Source: CAZMGT01 sp964565895 (GTDB lineage: Bacteria > Armatimonadota > Zipacnadia > UBA1398 > CAZMGT01). From it: a stretch of 34,503 nucleotides of DNA. The notes beneath the pieces were generated by a model that had not been told where the DNA came from, ran no database searches, and worked only from the letters and a program-made list of their open reading frames with translations. The stretch covers positions 1-34,503 of the forward strand of contig CAZMGT010000041.1 in NCBI GenBank assembly GCA_964565895.1, written 5' to 3'. Position 1 is the first letter of the stretch; the number at the start of each line of letters is the position of its first letter. This document shows positions 1-8,412 of the stretch, piece by piece. Position numbers and translations under genes: made by a program.

Positions 1-1225
1 TCTCCTCGATCGCCGAGCGGGTAAACTCAAGCTCCACGCCCTCGGTAGCGAGCAGGGCCTTGGCCTGCTTGACGAGGGCGTTTTTCGGCTCGGTAAGGAT
101 GCGCACGAAGTCCTCCTCGGTGAGCGCATCGAGCTCTACGCGAATGGGCAGGCGCCCTTGCAGCTCGGGGATGAGATCGCTGGGCTTTGAGGCGTGGAAC
201 GCGCCCGCGGCGATGAACAGGATGTGGTCCGTGCGCACCGTGCCGTGCTTGGTTTGCACCGTGGAGCCCTCGATAATGGGCAAAATGTCGCGCTGAACGC
301 CCTCGCGCGAAACGTCCGGCCCTACGCCGCCGCCGTCGCCAACGATCTTGTCGATCTCGTCGATAAACACAATTCCGCTTTCCTCGGCGCGGGCAATGCC
401 TTCGCGGACGGCCTCGTCGCGGTCGACGAGGTTGCGCGCCTCCTCTTCGGTGAGGATCTCCAAAGCCTCTTTAACGGTAACCTTCTTGCGCTTTTTCGGC
501 CGGCGCGGGGCGAGCTGGCCGAGAATGTCCTGCAGGTTGCCAAAGCCCACCTCCTCAAAGCCCGTGGCCGAGGAGAAGATCTCGATTACTGGCGCCTGAC
601 GGTCCTCCACCTCGATGTAGATCTCGCGGTCGTCAAGCTCGCCTGCGGCGAGCTGCTGGCGAATACGGCGGCGGATGCGCTCGGCGCGCTCGTACTCCTC
701 CTTGTCCTCGACGCCCGGCGGGGGAGGAGGCTGATATTGCTCTCCACCGAGCAGCGAGGCGAGGAGCGCTTGCATCGAGCCCGTCTTCTGCTTCTTCGCC
801 CCGGGCAAAGGCTGGATGATGTCCACAATGCGCTCCTCGGCAAGCTCCCGCGCGCGGTCGCGCACCGCGGCCATGCGCTCCTCGGTGACCATGCGAATGG
901 ACGTCTCCACAAGCTCGCGGATCATCGATTCCACATCGCGCCCGACATAGCCCACCTCGGTATACTTCGTCGCCTCGACCTTGACGAACGGGGCGTTGGC
1001 CAAGGCGGCCAGCCGCCGGGCAATCTCCGTCTTGCCCACGCCCGTGGGCCCGATCATTAGGATGTTTTTGGGGATAACGTCCTCGCGCAGCTCCTCGTCG
1101 AGCTGGCGCCGGCGATAGCGGTTGCGCAGGGCAATGGCCACCGCGCGCTTCGCCTTCTCCTGGCCCACGATGTAGCGGTCGAGCTCGGCGACGATCTCTT
1201 TCGGCGTAAGCTCCCGCTCGTTCAC
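1..1225 (-). CDS. hslU: HslU, ATPase subunit of HslUV protease (C-terminus beyond window)
   Basis: AAA+ unfoldase ring that unfolds substrates and feeds them to the HslV peptidase in the cytoplasm. The GTG start at 1223-1225 has GAGGAG eight bases upstream. About 408 codons are visible; the remaining C-terminal part lies left of the window. Walker A GPTGVGKTE is at residues 59-67, the pore-loop motif GYVGRD at 92-97, a charged intermediate domain with a short proline run follows, and Walker B (VFIDEIDKI) is near residue 286. It follows hslV after a 92-base gap with no clear promoter or terminator, so the pair is probably cotranscribed, as is usual for this protease. Family assignment is certain. 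No key residue is missing in the visible part; the sensor-2 region and the C-terminal tail that docks into HslV cannot be assessed. Confidence 0.96.
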   Translation of the reverse strand, partial: MNERELTPKEIVAELDRYIVGQEKAKRAVAIALRNRYRRRQLDEELREDVIPKNILMIGPTGVGKTEIARRLAALANAPFVKVEATKYTEVGYVGRDVESMIRELVETSIRMVTEERMAAVRDRARELAEERIVDIIQPLPGAKKQKTGSMQALLASLLGGEQYQPPPPPGVEDKEEYERAERIRRRIRQQLAAGELDDREIYIEVEDRQAPVIEIFSSATGFEEVGFGNLQDILGQLAPRRPKKRKKVTVKEALEILTEEEARNLVDRDEAVREGIARAEESGIVFIDEIDKIVGDGGGVGPDVSREGVQRDILPIIEGSTVQTKHGTVRTDHILFIAAGAFHASKPSDLIPELQGRLPIRVELDALTEEDFVRILTEPKNALVKQAKALLATEGVELEFTRSAIEE

Positions 1226-1317
1226 TGCTCGTTCTCCTCGCTGCTTGGCTCTCCGCGGCAATAGTCAATTGTAAGCGCTGGGGCGGTTCTGGGGAAGGGG
1301 GAAGCGGCGCCCGCGGT

Positions 1318-1860
1318 TTACAGCACTTCCACATAGATTTCGTCGTTGGTATACACGCAAATGGCCGCGGCGATGTGCAGCGCCTCGCGCACGATCTCCT
1401 CCGCGGAGAGGTTTGTGTGTTTAGCCAGGGCGCGCGCCGCGGCGGCGGCATAGGCCCCGCCCGAGCCCGTGGCGCAAATTTCGTCCTCGGGGCGGATAAC
1501 GTCGCCCGTGCCGGAGATCAAAAACAGCTCCTCCTTGTCGCCGACGACGAGCATCGCCTCCAGCCGGCGGAGCAGGCGGTCGGTGCGCCAGTCGCGGGCG
1601 AGGGAGTATGCCGCGCGGGCGAGGCTTCCGCTCGTCTCCTCAAGCTTGCCCTCGAACCGCTCGAGCAGGGCAAAGGCGTCGGCCGCGGCCCCGGAAAACC
1701 CGGCAAGCACTCTGCCCTTATATATCCGCTGCACCTTGCGCGCCGTGGCCTTAACGATCGTCTCTCCGATGGACACTTGGCCGTCGCCGCCCATGGCCAG
1801 CTTGCCGTTGCGCCGCACGGCGACGATCGTCGTCCCGCGCACCGGTTCGCCGTAAATCAC
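1318..1860 (-). CDS. hslV: HslV, peptidase subunit of HslUV protease
   Basis: Threonine peptidase of the proteasome beta-subunit fold, partner of HslU. The mature N-terminus TTIVAVRR matches the family, the first Thr being the nucleophile freed when the short propeptide is removed. Other family landmarks are GDGQVS, RKVQRIY, the AGFSG motif, DWRTDRLLRRLEA and the ATGSGGAYA loop. I chose GTG at 1858-1860 because GGGAGAGGGG lies about eight bases upstream, giving 180 aa with a nine-residue propeptide; an in-frame ATG at 1879-1881 would add seven residues but has no purine-rich site before it. The gene follows xerC by about 30 bases. Function is certain, start is likely. Confidence 0.95.
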   Translation of the reverse strand: MIYGEPVRGTTIVAVRRNGKLAMGGDGQVSIGETIVKATARKVQRIYKGRVLAGFSGAAADAFALLERFEGKLEETSGSLARAAYSLARDWRTDRLLRRLEAMLVVGDKEELFLISGTGDVIRPEDEICATGSGGAYAAAAARALAKHTNLSAEEIVREALHIAAAICVYTNDEIYVEVL

Positions 1861-1890
1861 CCGCGACACCCCTCTCCCCATAGATGTTCG

Positions 1891-2808
1891 TCAGGCCAGG
1901 GGGTGGGCCTTCTCATATGCCTCGCGCAGCCGCCGAATGGTTACGTGAGCGTAGATTTGCGTAGAGGCCAGGCTACGGTGCCCGAGGAGCTCCTGGATCG
2001 TGCGCAGGTCCGCCCCGCCCTCGAGCATGTGCGTGGCGAACGTGTGGCGCAGCGTATGCGGGCTAACCTGGACGCTCACCCCCGCGGCGAGGGCATATTT
2101 GCGCACGATGCGCGCCATGCTCCGCGCGGTCAGTGGCCCGCCCCGCGCGTTAAGCCACAGGGCATCGCTGCGCCTGCCCGTCGCCCGCTCATAGCGCGCG
2201 GCAAGCTTCGGCCGCCCCTCGCGCAAATACCTCTCCAGGCACTCCCGCGCCACGCGCCCGATGAGCACCACGCGCTCGCGGTTTCCCTTGCCCACGACGC
2301 GCAGCTCGTCGCCCCCGCCCACTTGGTCTACGCGCAGCGCGGCCATCTCGCCCACGCGCAGGCCCGTGGCATAGAACATCTCAAGCAGGGCGCGGTCGCG
2401 CAGGGCGAGGGGGTCGCTCCCCTGCGGGGCGCAGAGGAGGCGCTCGATATGCTCGCGGTAGACGAAGCGCGGCAGGGGGCGGTCGAGCCGCGGCCCGGAG
2501 AGCAAGAGGGCGGGGTTGGCCCCCAGCTCGCCCCTGCGCACGAGAAAGTCAAACAGCGCGCGCAGGGAAGCCATGCGCCGGGCCACTGTGCGCCGGGCGA
2601 GACCCCGGTGCTGCAAAAACGCCAAATAACGGCGCACGGCGCGCACGTCTAGCTTTCTCCACCGCTGCTCCGGCTCGGCGACGTTCAGCTCGCGCCGGGC
2701 GAACTGCAAAAAGTCGCGCACGTCGCGCACATAGGCGCGCACCGTGTGCTGGGAAAGCCCGCGCTCGCGGGCCAGGTGCTCCTCGAACTCAGCGACGGAA
2801 CTGGCCAA
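1891..2808 (-). CDS. xerC: XerC-type tyrosine recombinase
   Basis: Site-specific recombinase of the Xer type, which resolves chromosome dimers at dif with FtsK. The N-terminal SAM-like domain (AEFEEHLARERGLSQHTVRAY) is followed by the catalytic domain with Arg in ATGLRVGEMAAL, Lys in VVGKGNRERV, HTLRH, the GHRSLASTQIYAHV block and its Tyr nucleophile. At 305 aa it has the normal length. The best start is TTG at 2806-2808, with GAGGAG seven bases upstream inside the end of trmFO; this overlaps trmFO by 20 bases. A longer frame from a TTG at 2844 would overlap by 56 bases and adds residues unlike the family. The trmFO-xerC-hslV-hslU order is also known from Bacillota and supports XerC rather than a phage integrase. 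No dif site was recognised here. Confidence 0.93.
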   Translation of the reverse strand: MASSVAEFEEHLARERGLSQHTVRAYVRDVRDFLQFARRELNVAEPEQRWRKLDVRAVRRYLAFLQHRGLARRTVARRMASLRALFDFLVRRGELGANPALLLSGPRLDRPLPRFVYREHIERLLCAPQGSDPLALRDRALLEMFYATGLRVGEMAALRVDQVGGGDELRVVGKGNRERVVLIGRVARECLERYLREGRPKLAARYERATGRRSDALWLNARGGPLTARSMARIVRKYALAAGVSVQVSPHTLRHTFATHMLEGGADLRTIQELLGHRSLASTQIYAHVTIRRLREAYEKAHPLA

Positions 2809-4129
2809 GGCCGTGCTCCTCGCAAAACCGGCGCATTGCCTCAAGCGCTCTTTGGGCCATAACCGCGCGGCGCTCTTTTTTGTTCTCGCCCTCCACCGGG
2901 GGAAGCAGGCCGAAGTTGGCGTTCATCGGCTGAAAGTCCGGCGTCTCCGATTCGGTGACGTAGCGGAGCAGCGCCCCGCAGACGGTCTCCGCGGGCGGGC
3001 GCAGCAGCTCGCCCTCGCCGCGCGCCAGGCGCGCCGCGTTTATCCCGGCAAACAGCCCGCTCATCGTGGACTCGACATAGCCCTCGACGCCGGTAAGTTG
3101 CCCGGCGAGGAACACCTTCGGCCAGTTGTGCGGCCGCTGAAAGCGATCGAGGCAGCGCGGGCCGTCGACGAACACGTTGCGGTGCATTACCCCATAGCGC
3201 AGAAACTCCGCGTTTTCCAACCCCGGGATCATGCGGAACACGCGCCGCTGCTCGCCCCAGCGCAGGCCCGTTTGGAAGCCGACGAGGCTATACATCGTTT
3301 TCTCTTTATTCTCCGCGCGGAGCTGCACGACAGCCCACGGGCGCTCGCCCGTGCGCGGGTCAACGAGGCCCACGGGCTTCATCGCGCCATAGCGCAGGGC
3401 GTCCACGCCCCGCCGGGCAACCTCCTCCAGGGGCACGCAGCCCTCGAAGATCTCCCGCGGGTCGAACTCGCGCCCTTCGGCCACCGCCGCCGAGACAAGC
3501 TCGCGGTGAAACGCCTCGTATTGCTCCTTGGTCATGGGGCAGTTGAGATATGCCGGCTCACCTTTCTCATAACGCGAGGCACAGAACACCTTGGACATGT
3601 CTATCGAATCCGCGCTTACGATAGGCGAGACGGCGTCGTAAAAGTGCAAAAACTGTCTGCCCAAAATGGCCTGCAGCTCGGCGGCCATGCCCTCGGAGGT
3701 CATCGGGCCGGTGGCCACGATACACAGCTCGTCGTCGGGGATTTCGCAAACCTCCTCGCGAACGAGCTCGAAGTTTGGCTCGGCGAGCAGGCGCTCCTCG
3801 ACGAGCTGGGCGAACTTCTCGCGGTCCACAGCAAGGGCGTCGCCCGCGGGCACGGCGGTGGCCTCGGCGCAGTGCAAAATAAGCGAGCCGAGGATCCTCA
3901 GCTCCGCCTTAAGCACGCCCTGCGCGCGGTCGAGCGAGGTCGAGCGCAGCGAGTTGGAGCACACGAGCTCCGCCAAGCGCCCCGTGCGGTGGGCGAGGGT
4001 CATCCGCCCGGGGCGCATCTCGTACATGCGCACGGGCACGCCCGCGCGCAGCAGTTGCCACGCGGCCTCGCACCCGGCAAGCCCGCCGCCGATGATCAGC
4101 ACCGGCTGCTTTCGCTCGCCCGCAATCAT
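2789..4129 (-). CDS. trmFO: TrmFO, folate/FAD-dependent tRNA m5U54 methyltransferase
   Basis: Methylates U54 of the tRNA T-loop using methylenetetrahydrofolate and FAD, in place of SAM-dependent TrmA. The ATG at 4127-4129 has a GGAAGGA-type site about 11 bases upstream. The N-terminal dinucleotide-binding fold has GGGLAGCEAAWQLLRAG within the first 30 residues, followed by the family blocks YEMRP, ELVCSNSLRS, CPMTKEQYEAFH, FEGCVPLEEVARRG and MKPVGLVDPRTGERP. Cys in ELVCSN and in FEGC correspond to the cysteines used by the family. At 446 aa it is full length. It lies between the OPT/small membrane protein pair and xerC, without a separate promoter. No anomaly was seen. Confidence 0.96.
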   Translation of the reverse strand: MIAGERKQPVLIIGGGLAGCEAAWQLLRAGVPVRMYEMRPGRMTLAHRTGRLAELVCSNSLRSTSLDRAQGVLKAELRILGSLILHCAEATAVPAGDALAVDREKFAQLVEERLLAEPNFELVREEVCEIPDDELCIVATGPMTSEGMAAELQAILGRQFLHFYDAVSPIVSADSIDMSKVFCASRYEKGEPAYLNCPMTKEQYEAFHRELVSAAVAEGREFDPREIFEGCVPLEEVARRGVDALRYGAMKPVGLVDPRTGERPWAVVQLRAENKEKTMYSLVGFQTGLRWGEQRRVFRMIPGLENAEFLRYGVMHRNVFVDGPRCLDRFQRPHNWPKVFLAGQLTGVEGYVESTMSGLFAGINAARLARGEGELLRPPAETVCGALLRYVTESETPDFQPMNANFGLLPPVEGENKKERRAVMAQRALEAMRRFCEEHGLGQFRR

Positions 4130-4148
4130 TGCTCGCTCGTCCTTCCCT

Positions 4149-4427
4149 TTATGTGCCCCGCGGGGTCGCCACGGCGCTGGGCGGCGTGCTGGGCGTGGGC
4201 GGAAGGCTTTGCAGAGCCGGGTCCACGCCCTCGAACGCAGGCAGGTTAAGGTGCACCGGCGTCGGTGGCGGAAGCCGCTTTGCGTAGGGAAACGGGGCGT
4301 TCCACCACATTAACCCCGTAGTGTAGAACACAAGCAGCCAGAGCGCAACCAGCGCCGCGGCAAACAAAAGCCACAGGAAGGCCCTCCTCCATGGCCGCGC
4401 GCCGCTGGTTCGCTCGCTGTGTTTCAC
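4149..4427 (-). CDS. Small single-pass membrane protein with proline-rich tail, next to OPT transporter
   Basis: I do not recognise this 92-residue protein. It has a basic N-terminus (two Arg-rich patches before residue 16), one strong hydrophobic helix at about residues 16-41 rich in Leu, Ala and Trp, and a hydrophilic tail rich in Pro (PPPTP, PPTPS) and Ala. Charge distribution suggests N-terminus inside and the proline-rich tail outside. The GTG start lies one base after the stop codon of the OPT transporter gene, so translation is probably coupled to it; the next gene, trmFO, starts 19 bases downstream. The position suggests an accessory subunit of the transporter, but that is inference only. 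High GC at third positions and the tight packing make it likely to be real. Confidence 0.7.
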   Translation of the reverse strand: MKHSERTSGARPWRRAFLWLLFAAALVALWLLVFYTTGLMWWNAPFPYAKRLPPPTPVHLNLPAFEGVDPALQSLPPTPSTPPSAVATPRGT

Positions 4428-4428
4428 C

Positions 4429-6381
4429 CTAGTATGGAGTCTGGCTGATGGATTTGGCGATGAGCGCGATGGCGATGCTCACCATGCTGATAAGCCCCAT
4501 GCCGCAGGAGTAGCCCGCGGCGAGCACGGGGGCATAGTTGCGCCAGTTTTGCCGCCCATAGCGCTTGAGGAAATAATACCGCCCAAGCAGCGCCCCGAAC
4601 AACTCGGGGAGGATAATGTCCGGCGTGGCCCCCATCCCGCGGATCATGCCATAGACGAACATCAATGGCGCGCCCACGCGAGCGAGGATGGCAAAGAGCA
4701 CCGCGGTAAACACCCCGCCCGTGGTAATGTAGCGCCAGTCAATAGCGCTGAGAAACAGCTCCGGGTTTTCCGTGGTTGCCGTCATAAACAGAGCGCGCTG
4801 GCGGGCGAACCAGGGCCACATTTTCTGCGCATAGGGGAACTGCGCCGAGGGAATCGGGGCGAGCTTCCAAATAAACTCCCAGAAGACAAAGCTTGCCGTA
4901 AGCAACACGGGAAAGGCAAGCAGCTCGCACTTAAGCAGCCCGCGGAAGCTCGCGCCGATAAGCTCCACCTCGCGGAACTTCTGCACCTGCGCGGCGAACA
5001 CGTGCATGGGAATCGGGGCAAACCAAATGTCCACATTCTTGTGCTGGCTTAAGATAAACGCCACCTCGCGCACCATGGGGAAGCCGATGAAGTGGCCGGC
5101 GATGCCCACCATGCGGGCGTCGATGTACGAAATGAGCGGCGTCCAGACGAAGCCGAAGAAGAAAAAGATAAACAGCAGCCTGCCCGAGACCTCGCTGTGC
5201 CGGCCGACGAGGTAGTGGCTCAGCCCGATGTAGCCGAGCGTAGAGATGATAAACAAGCCCACGCACAGGGGAACGTTAAAGTCCCCCCGGCCCTCGGGCG
5301 GGGTATACGGCGCAGCGCTGATTAGCCCCTCGCGCCGCGCCCGCCGCTGGCGCATGAGCGTCTTAAACGTGCTCCCCATGCCAATTAGCCCGACGATTAG
5401 CCCGCTGCCGATGGAGAAGCTGAGCCAAAAGTCCAGCCAATTCGCCGTCTTCACGTCTACCAGGCCCATCCCCGGCTGCCACTGGTGCAATATCCCGAAG
5501 TGATAGAGCGTGGGGTTGATGAACAGCGTGAGGATAAACGCCGCCGTGGTCCCCAACACGATCCACAACGGGAGCACGAACCCCCAGAGGATGATCCCGA
5601 TGTCCGTGCCGATGGCGATGGCCGTCGCAGGGAGGATGCTCTCCGTGCCCGTGGTGAAGTCGATCCACGGGATGGGGAGGATCTCGATGGGCTTGGCTAG
5701 GGTCACGCCGGTGAGCGTGGGCACGCCGACGTAAATCGCGCCAAAGGAAAGCCCGATCATCGCGCCGATGGAGAAGATGCGCCAGCGCCAGGTCTCTTGC
5801 TTCGAGGAGGACTCGGCCAACGCCGTCGCTCCCTGCGCGGCAATGGGCGCGAGGGGGAAGGGCAGGCGCTCCACGTCCGAAGTCGCGCGGAAGAGCACGT
5901 AGCTCGCGGTAAACCAGTTCAGGCGCCACAGGACGTTGCTGATGAGCATTACGATGATCGGCGCGACCCACGCCGACTGCACAAACGAACGCTTAAAGAA
6001 CGCCTCGGAGCCTACTTTCGGGACGACCCAGGTGGGGATTTGGTCGGCGAACGACGCGGCCGCGGGCGAGCCGGCGAAGTAGACGTTCCAGATAAACTGC
6101 CCAAACGGCCCGCCGGCGATGAACAGCCCGCCGATGGTCGCGGTAAGCGTGCCCGCGATGTAGTAGAGCATATAAATCTCTTGCCGGCCGAGGGTAACGA
6201 ACGAGCGGCGGGCGGCTTCGGTGAACAGGATAATGGTTACCCACTCTGCCGCGGGGCCCAGGCGGGCGCCCATGAGCAGGCCGAGGTAAATCGCCCCGGG
6301 CATCATGACGAACCCGATAAAGAACGCGCCGACAACCGTTCGGAAGTTAAACCCTTCCTCGAACGTGTCGGGGACGATCAT
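4429..6381 (-). CDS. OPT-family oligopeptide transporter
   Basis: Integral membrane transporter of the oligopeptide transporter (OPT) family, typically a proton-coupled importer of peptides or metal chelates in the cytoplasmic membrane. The 650-residue chain has about 14 hydrophobic segments; the beginning (FEEGFNFRTVVGAFFIGFVM) and the blocks MPGAIYLGLLMG, GPAAEWVTIILFTE and the C-terminal GYSCGMGLISM resemble bacterial OPT proteins. Substrate cannot be read from sequence. The ATG at 6379-6381 has no good ribosome site. The frame stays open upstream to a TGA at 6445-6447 and encodes a family-like stretch (KESEEYRDL) without an ATG, GTG or TTG. It lies about 100 bases after ribF with no terminator, in an operon otherwise devoted to RNA and protein housekeeping. 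Confidence 0.88.
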   Translation of the reverse strand: MIVPDTFEEGFNFRTVVGAFFIGFVMMPGAIYLGLLMGARLGPAAEWVTIILFTEAARRSFVTLGRQEIYMLYYIAGTLTATIGGLFIAGGPFGQFIWNVYFAGSPAAASFADQIPTWVVPKVGSEAFFKRSFVQSAWVAPIIVMLISNVLWRLNWFTASYVLFRATSDVERLPFPLAPIAAQGATALAESSSKQETWRWRIFSIGAMIGLSFGAIYVGVPTLTGVTLAKPIEILPIPWIDFTTGTESILPATAIAIGTDIGIILWGFVLPLWIVLGTTAAFILTLFINPTLYHFGILHQWQPGMGLVDVKTANWLDFWLSFSIGSGLIVGLIGMGSTFKTLMRQRRARREGLISAAPYTPPEGRGDFNVPLCVGLFIISTLGYIGLSHYLVGRHSEVSGRLLFIFFFFGFVWTPLISYIDARMVGIAGHFIGFPMVREVAFILSQHKNVDIWFAPIPMHVFAAQVQKFREVELIGASFRGLLKCELLAFPVLLTASFVFWEFIWKLAPIPSAQFPYAQKMWPWFARQRALFMTATTENPELFLSAIDWRYITTGGVFTAVLFAILARVGAPLMFVYGMIRGMGATPDIILPELFGALLGRYYFLKRYGRQNWRNYAPVLAAGYSCGMGLISMVSIAIALIAKSISQTPY

Positions 6382-6481
6382 TAAGTCCCGGTATTCTTCG
6401 GACTCTTTGTCTAGCTTCGCCCCGTAGTCGGCGGCCAGGGGTCCTCACCCCCCCTGAGCCGAGCCGGGGCCGGGCGGGCGC

Positions 6482-7426
6482 TCACTCCCCCTGCCCCTCC
6501 TCTGCGGCCAGCAGTTCCTTCGCCTTGCGCACGTCGGCGGCGATCTGCCGCTGCAGCGTCTCCTTTAGGTAAAACTTGCGCTCGTCGCGGATCTTGCGCA
6601 CAAAGCGCACCTCCAGCCGCTGGCCATAGAGCGGCTGGTTAAAGTTTAAAATGTGGGTCTCCACGAGCACCTGGCCCTCTTTAAACGTGGGCACCACGCC
6701 AACGTTGGTGACCGAGTCCAAAAGCTCGCCGTCGGGCGTAAGGGTTTTCGTGGCGTAAACCCCGTTCCCCGGGAGAAGCTTGGTTTCCTCGTAGCGCACG
6801 TTTGCCGTGGGAAAGCCGAGCGACTCCCCTCGGCCGTCGCCCGGAATAACCTGCCCCGCGACGGAGTAGTAGCGCCCGAGCATGCGCGCCGCGACATCTA
6901 CCTGCCCCGCGGAGATGAGCTCCCTGATGCGCGAGGAGCAGACGCGCTCGCCCTCGATCTTCAGCGGCTCGACGACCACTACGCTAAACCCAAACGAGGC
7001 CCCGAGCTGCCACAGATAGTCCACGTCGCCCTCGCGCCGCGCCCCGAACGAGTGGCTCGACCCCACGACGGCGACGCGCATGCGCAGCCGCTCCACGAGC
7101 ACGTCCTGGACAAACTGCCGCGCGCTCATGTTCGCCAGCGCGGCGTCGAACTGGAGCACGAGCAGGTCGGGAATCCCCTGCTCTTCGAGCAGGGCAATGC
7201 GCTCTTCGTCGGTAGACAGCGCGCGGAACGTGCCGTCGCCGAGGGCCACCTGGGGATGTGGGGTAAACGTTACCACGACGGCGGGGATGCCGAACGTTTC
7301 GCTTTCCTCGAGCAGCCGCTTGAGCAGGGCCTGGTGGCCGATGTGCACGCCGTCGAACGCGCCCACAGCCACGGCCGTGGGGCCGAGCGACTGGTCGTAC
7401 TCATCGAGCCCGCGAAAGATTCTCAT
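6482..7426 (-). CDS. ribF: Bifunctional riboflavin kinase / FMN adenylyltransferase
   Basis: Makes FMN from riboflavin and then FAD. The N-terminal nucleotidyltransferase domain has GAFDGVHIGHQ with the HIGH signature at residues 28-31, TFTPHPQ, and the C-terminal end of that domain CSSRIRELISAG. The C-terminal riboflavin kinase domain begins near residue 180 and has GDGRGESLGFPTANV and the FNQPLYGQRLEVRFV block. At 314 aa it is full length. The ATG at 7424-7426 is preceded by GGGAAG very close by, so the ribosome site is not ideal. It lies 53 bases after truB, a gap that holds a short interrupted hairpin (7433-7457). truB-ribF is a common pairing. Confidence 0.96.
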   Translation of the reverse strand: MRIFRGLDEYDQSLGPTAVAVGAFDGVHIGHQALLKRLLEESETFGIPAVVVTFTPHPQVALGDGTFRALSTDEERIALLEEQGIPDLLVLQFDAALANMSARQFVQDVLVERLRMRVAVVGSSHSFGARREGDVDYLWQLGASFGFSVVVVEPLKIEGERVCSSRIRELISAGQVDVAARMLGRYYSVAGQVIPGDGRGESLGFPTANVRYEETKLLPGNGVYATKTLTPDGELLDSVTNVGVVPTFKEGQVLVETHILNFNQPLYGQRLEVRFVRKIRDERKFYLKETLQRQIAADVRKAKELLAAEEGQGE

Positions 7427-7479
7427 CTTCCCAGCGCCCTGCGTTAAGCGCAGCGCTCGCCGCGGGCGGCGCCGCTTTG

Positions 7480-8412
7480 CTAGATAGGATTTTTGTGTCG
7501 CAGGTCGCGTAGGACCTTCTTAGGAGCGACAAAAAGCTCCCCGCGCTTTACGCTAACCACCGTGCCGATGGCGAAAAACTCGCCGCCCCGGACATAGACG
7601 CGCACGAGCGCCCCGCGCTCCAAGCCCTCGCCGTCGCCCGCCACGCCCTCCTGCCCGCTGGACAGGGCAAGAGCGTGCGCCGGGTCGAGCTCCACGCGCG
7701 GCAGGTGGGCCACGGCGCTGTCGCTGGGCAGGAGCACCTCGTGCACCGTCCCCTCCTTCGCCCGCTGCTCCAGCTCCTCCAGGGCAAGCGCGTCCTCGAG
7801 GCGAAACGAGCCCACGCGCGTGCGCACGAGCTCGCTTACCGTGCCCACCGTGCCCAGGCGCTCGGCGATCATCTGCGCCAGCGAGCGCACGTAGGTGCCC
7901 TTGGAGCAGACGGTGCGAATGACGGCTTCGGGGTGCGCGTCGTCGCGGAGAAATTCCTCCAGGCGCAGCTTTTCGACAAGCACCAGGCGCGGCTTGCGCT
8001 CTACGGTAATCCCCTGGCGGGCGAGCTCGTAAAGCTTGCGCCCCTCGTGGCGCACGGCGGAGAACATCGGGGGGATCATCTCGATCTCCCCCTCTAAGCT
8101 GGCGAGCACCTGGCGCACGTCGTCCTCGGAGATACCTCCGGCGAGCTCCTGGCGCAAAACCTGCCCTTCGCTGTCCAGGGTGTCCGTTTCCAGGCCAAAG
8201 ACGACGCGAAAGAGATATTCTTTTTCGCGCTCGGCGGCAAATTCGGCCAGGCGCGTGGCCGGGCCGAGGAGGAGGAGGAGGACGCCTTGGGCGGCGGGGT
8301 CGAGGGTTCCCGCGTGGCCCACGCGCTTTTCCCCGAGCATCTTGCGCACGCGGGCGACGACGTCGTGCGAGGTAATCCCGCGCGGCTTGTTAATGTTTAG
8401 CACGCCGGTCAT
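7480..8412 (-). CDS. truB: TruB, tRNA pseudouridine-55 synthase
   Basis: Converts U55 of tRNA to pseudouridine. The N-terminal signature GVLNINKPRGITSHDVV and the catalytic block GHAGTLDPAAQGVL, with the Asp nucleophile at residue 38, are intact; the later blocks GTYVRSLA and LSSGQEG-like C-terminal PUA region follow. At 310 aa the length is normal. The start ATG shares bases with the stop codon of nrnA (ATGA at 8409-8412), showing translational coupling. Together with TrmFO this operon encodes the enzymes for both conserved modified uridines of the T-loop, U54 and U55. Confidence 0.97.
   Translation of the reverse strand: MTGVLNINKPRGITSHDVVARVRKMLGEKRVGHAGTLDPAAQGVLLLLLGPATRLAEFAAEREKEYLFRVVFGLETDTLDSEGQVLRQELAGGISEDDVRQVLASLEGEIEMIPPMFSAVRHEGRKLYELARQGITVERKPRLVLVEKLRLEEFLRDDAHPEAVIRTVCSKGTYVRSLAQMIAERLGTVGTVSELVRTRVGSFRLEDALALEELEQRAKEGTVHEVLLPSDSAVAHLPRVELDPAHALALSSGQEGVAGDGEGLERGALVRVYVRGGEFFAIGTVVSVKRGELFVAPKKVLRDLRHKNPI

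Noticed and set aside
194..1060. 288-codon open frame on the plus strand
   Set aside because: Antisense to hslU, whose Walker and pore motifs are intact on the other strand.
2744..4249. 501-codon open frame on the plus strand
   Set aside because: Antisense to trmFO, which has all family motifs; the product has no coherent domain.
7433..7457. Hairpin between truB and ribF
   Set aside because: Short 4- and 5-bp stems with a bulge and no T run; does not resemble an FMN riboswitch and is weak evidence for control.
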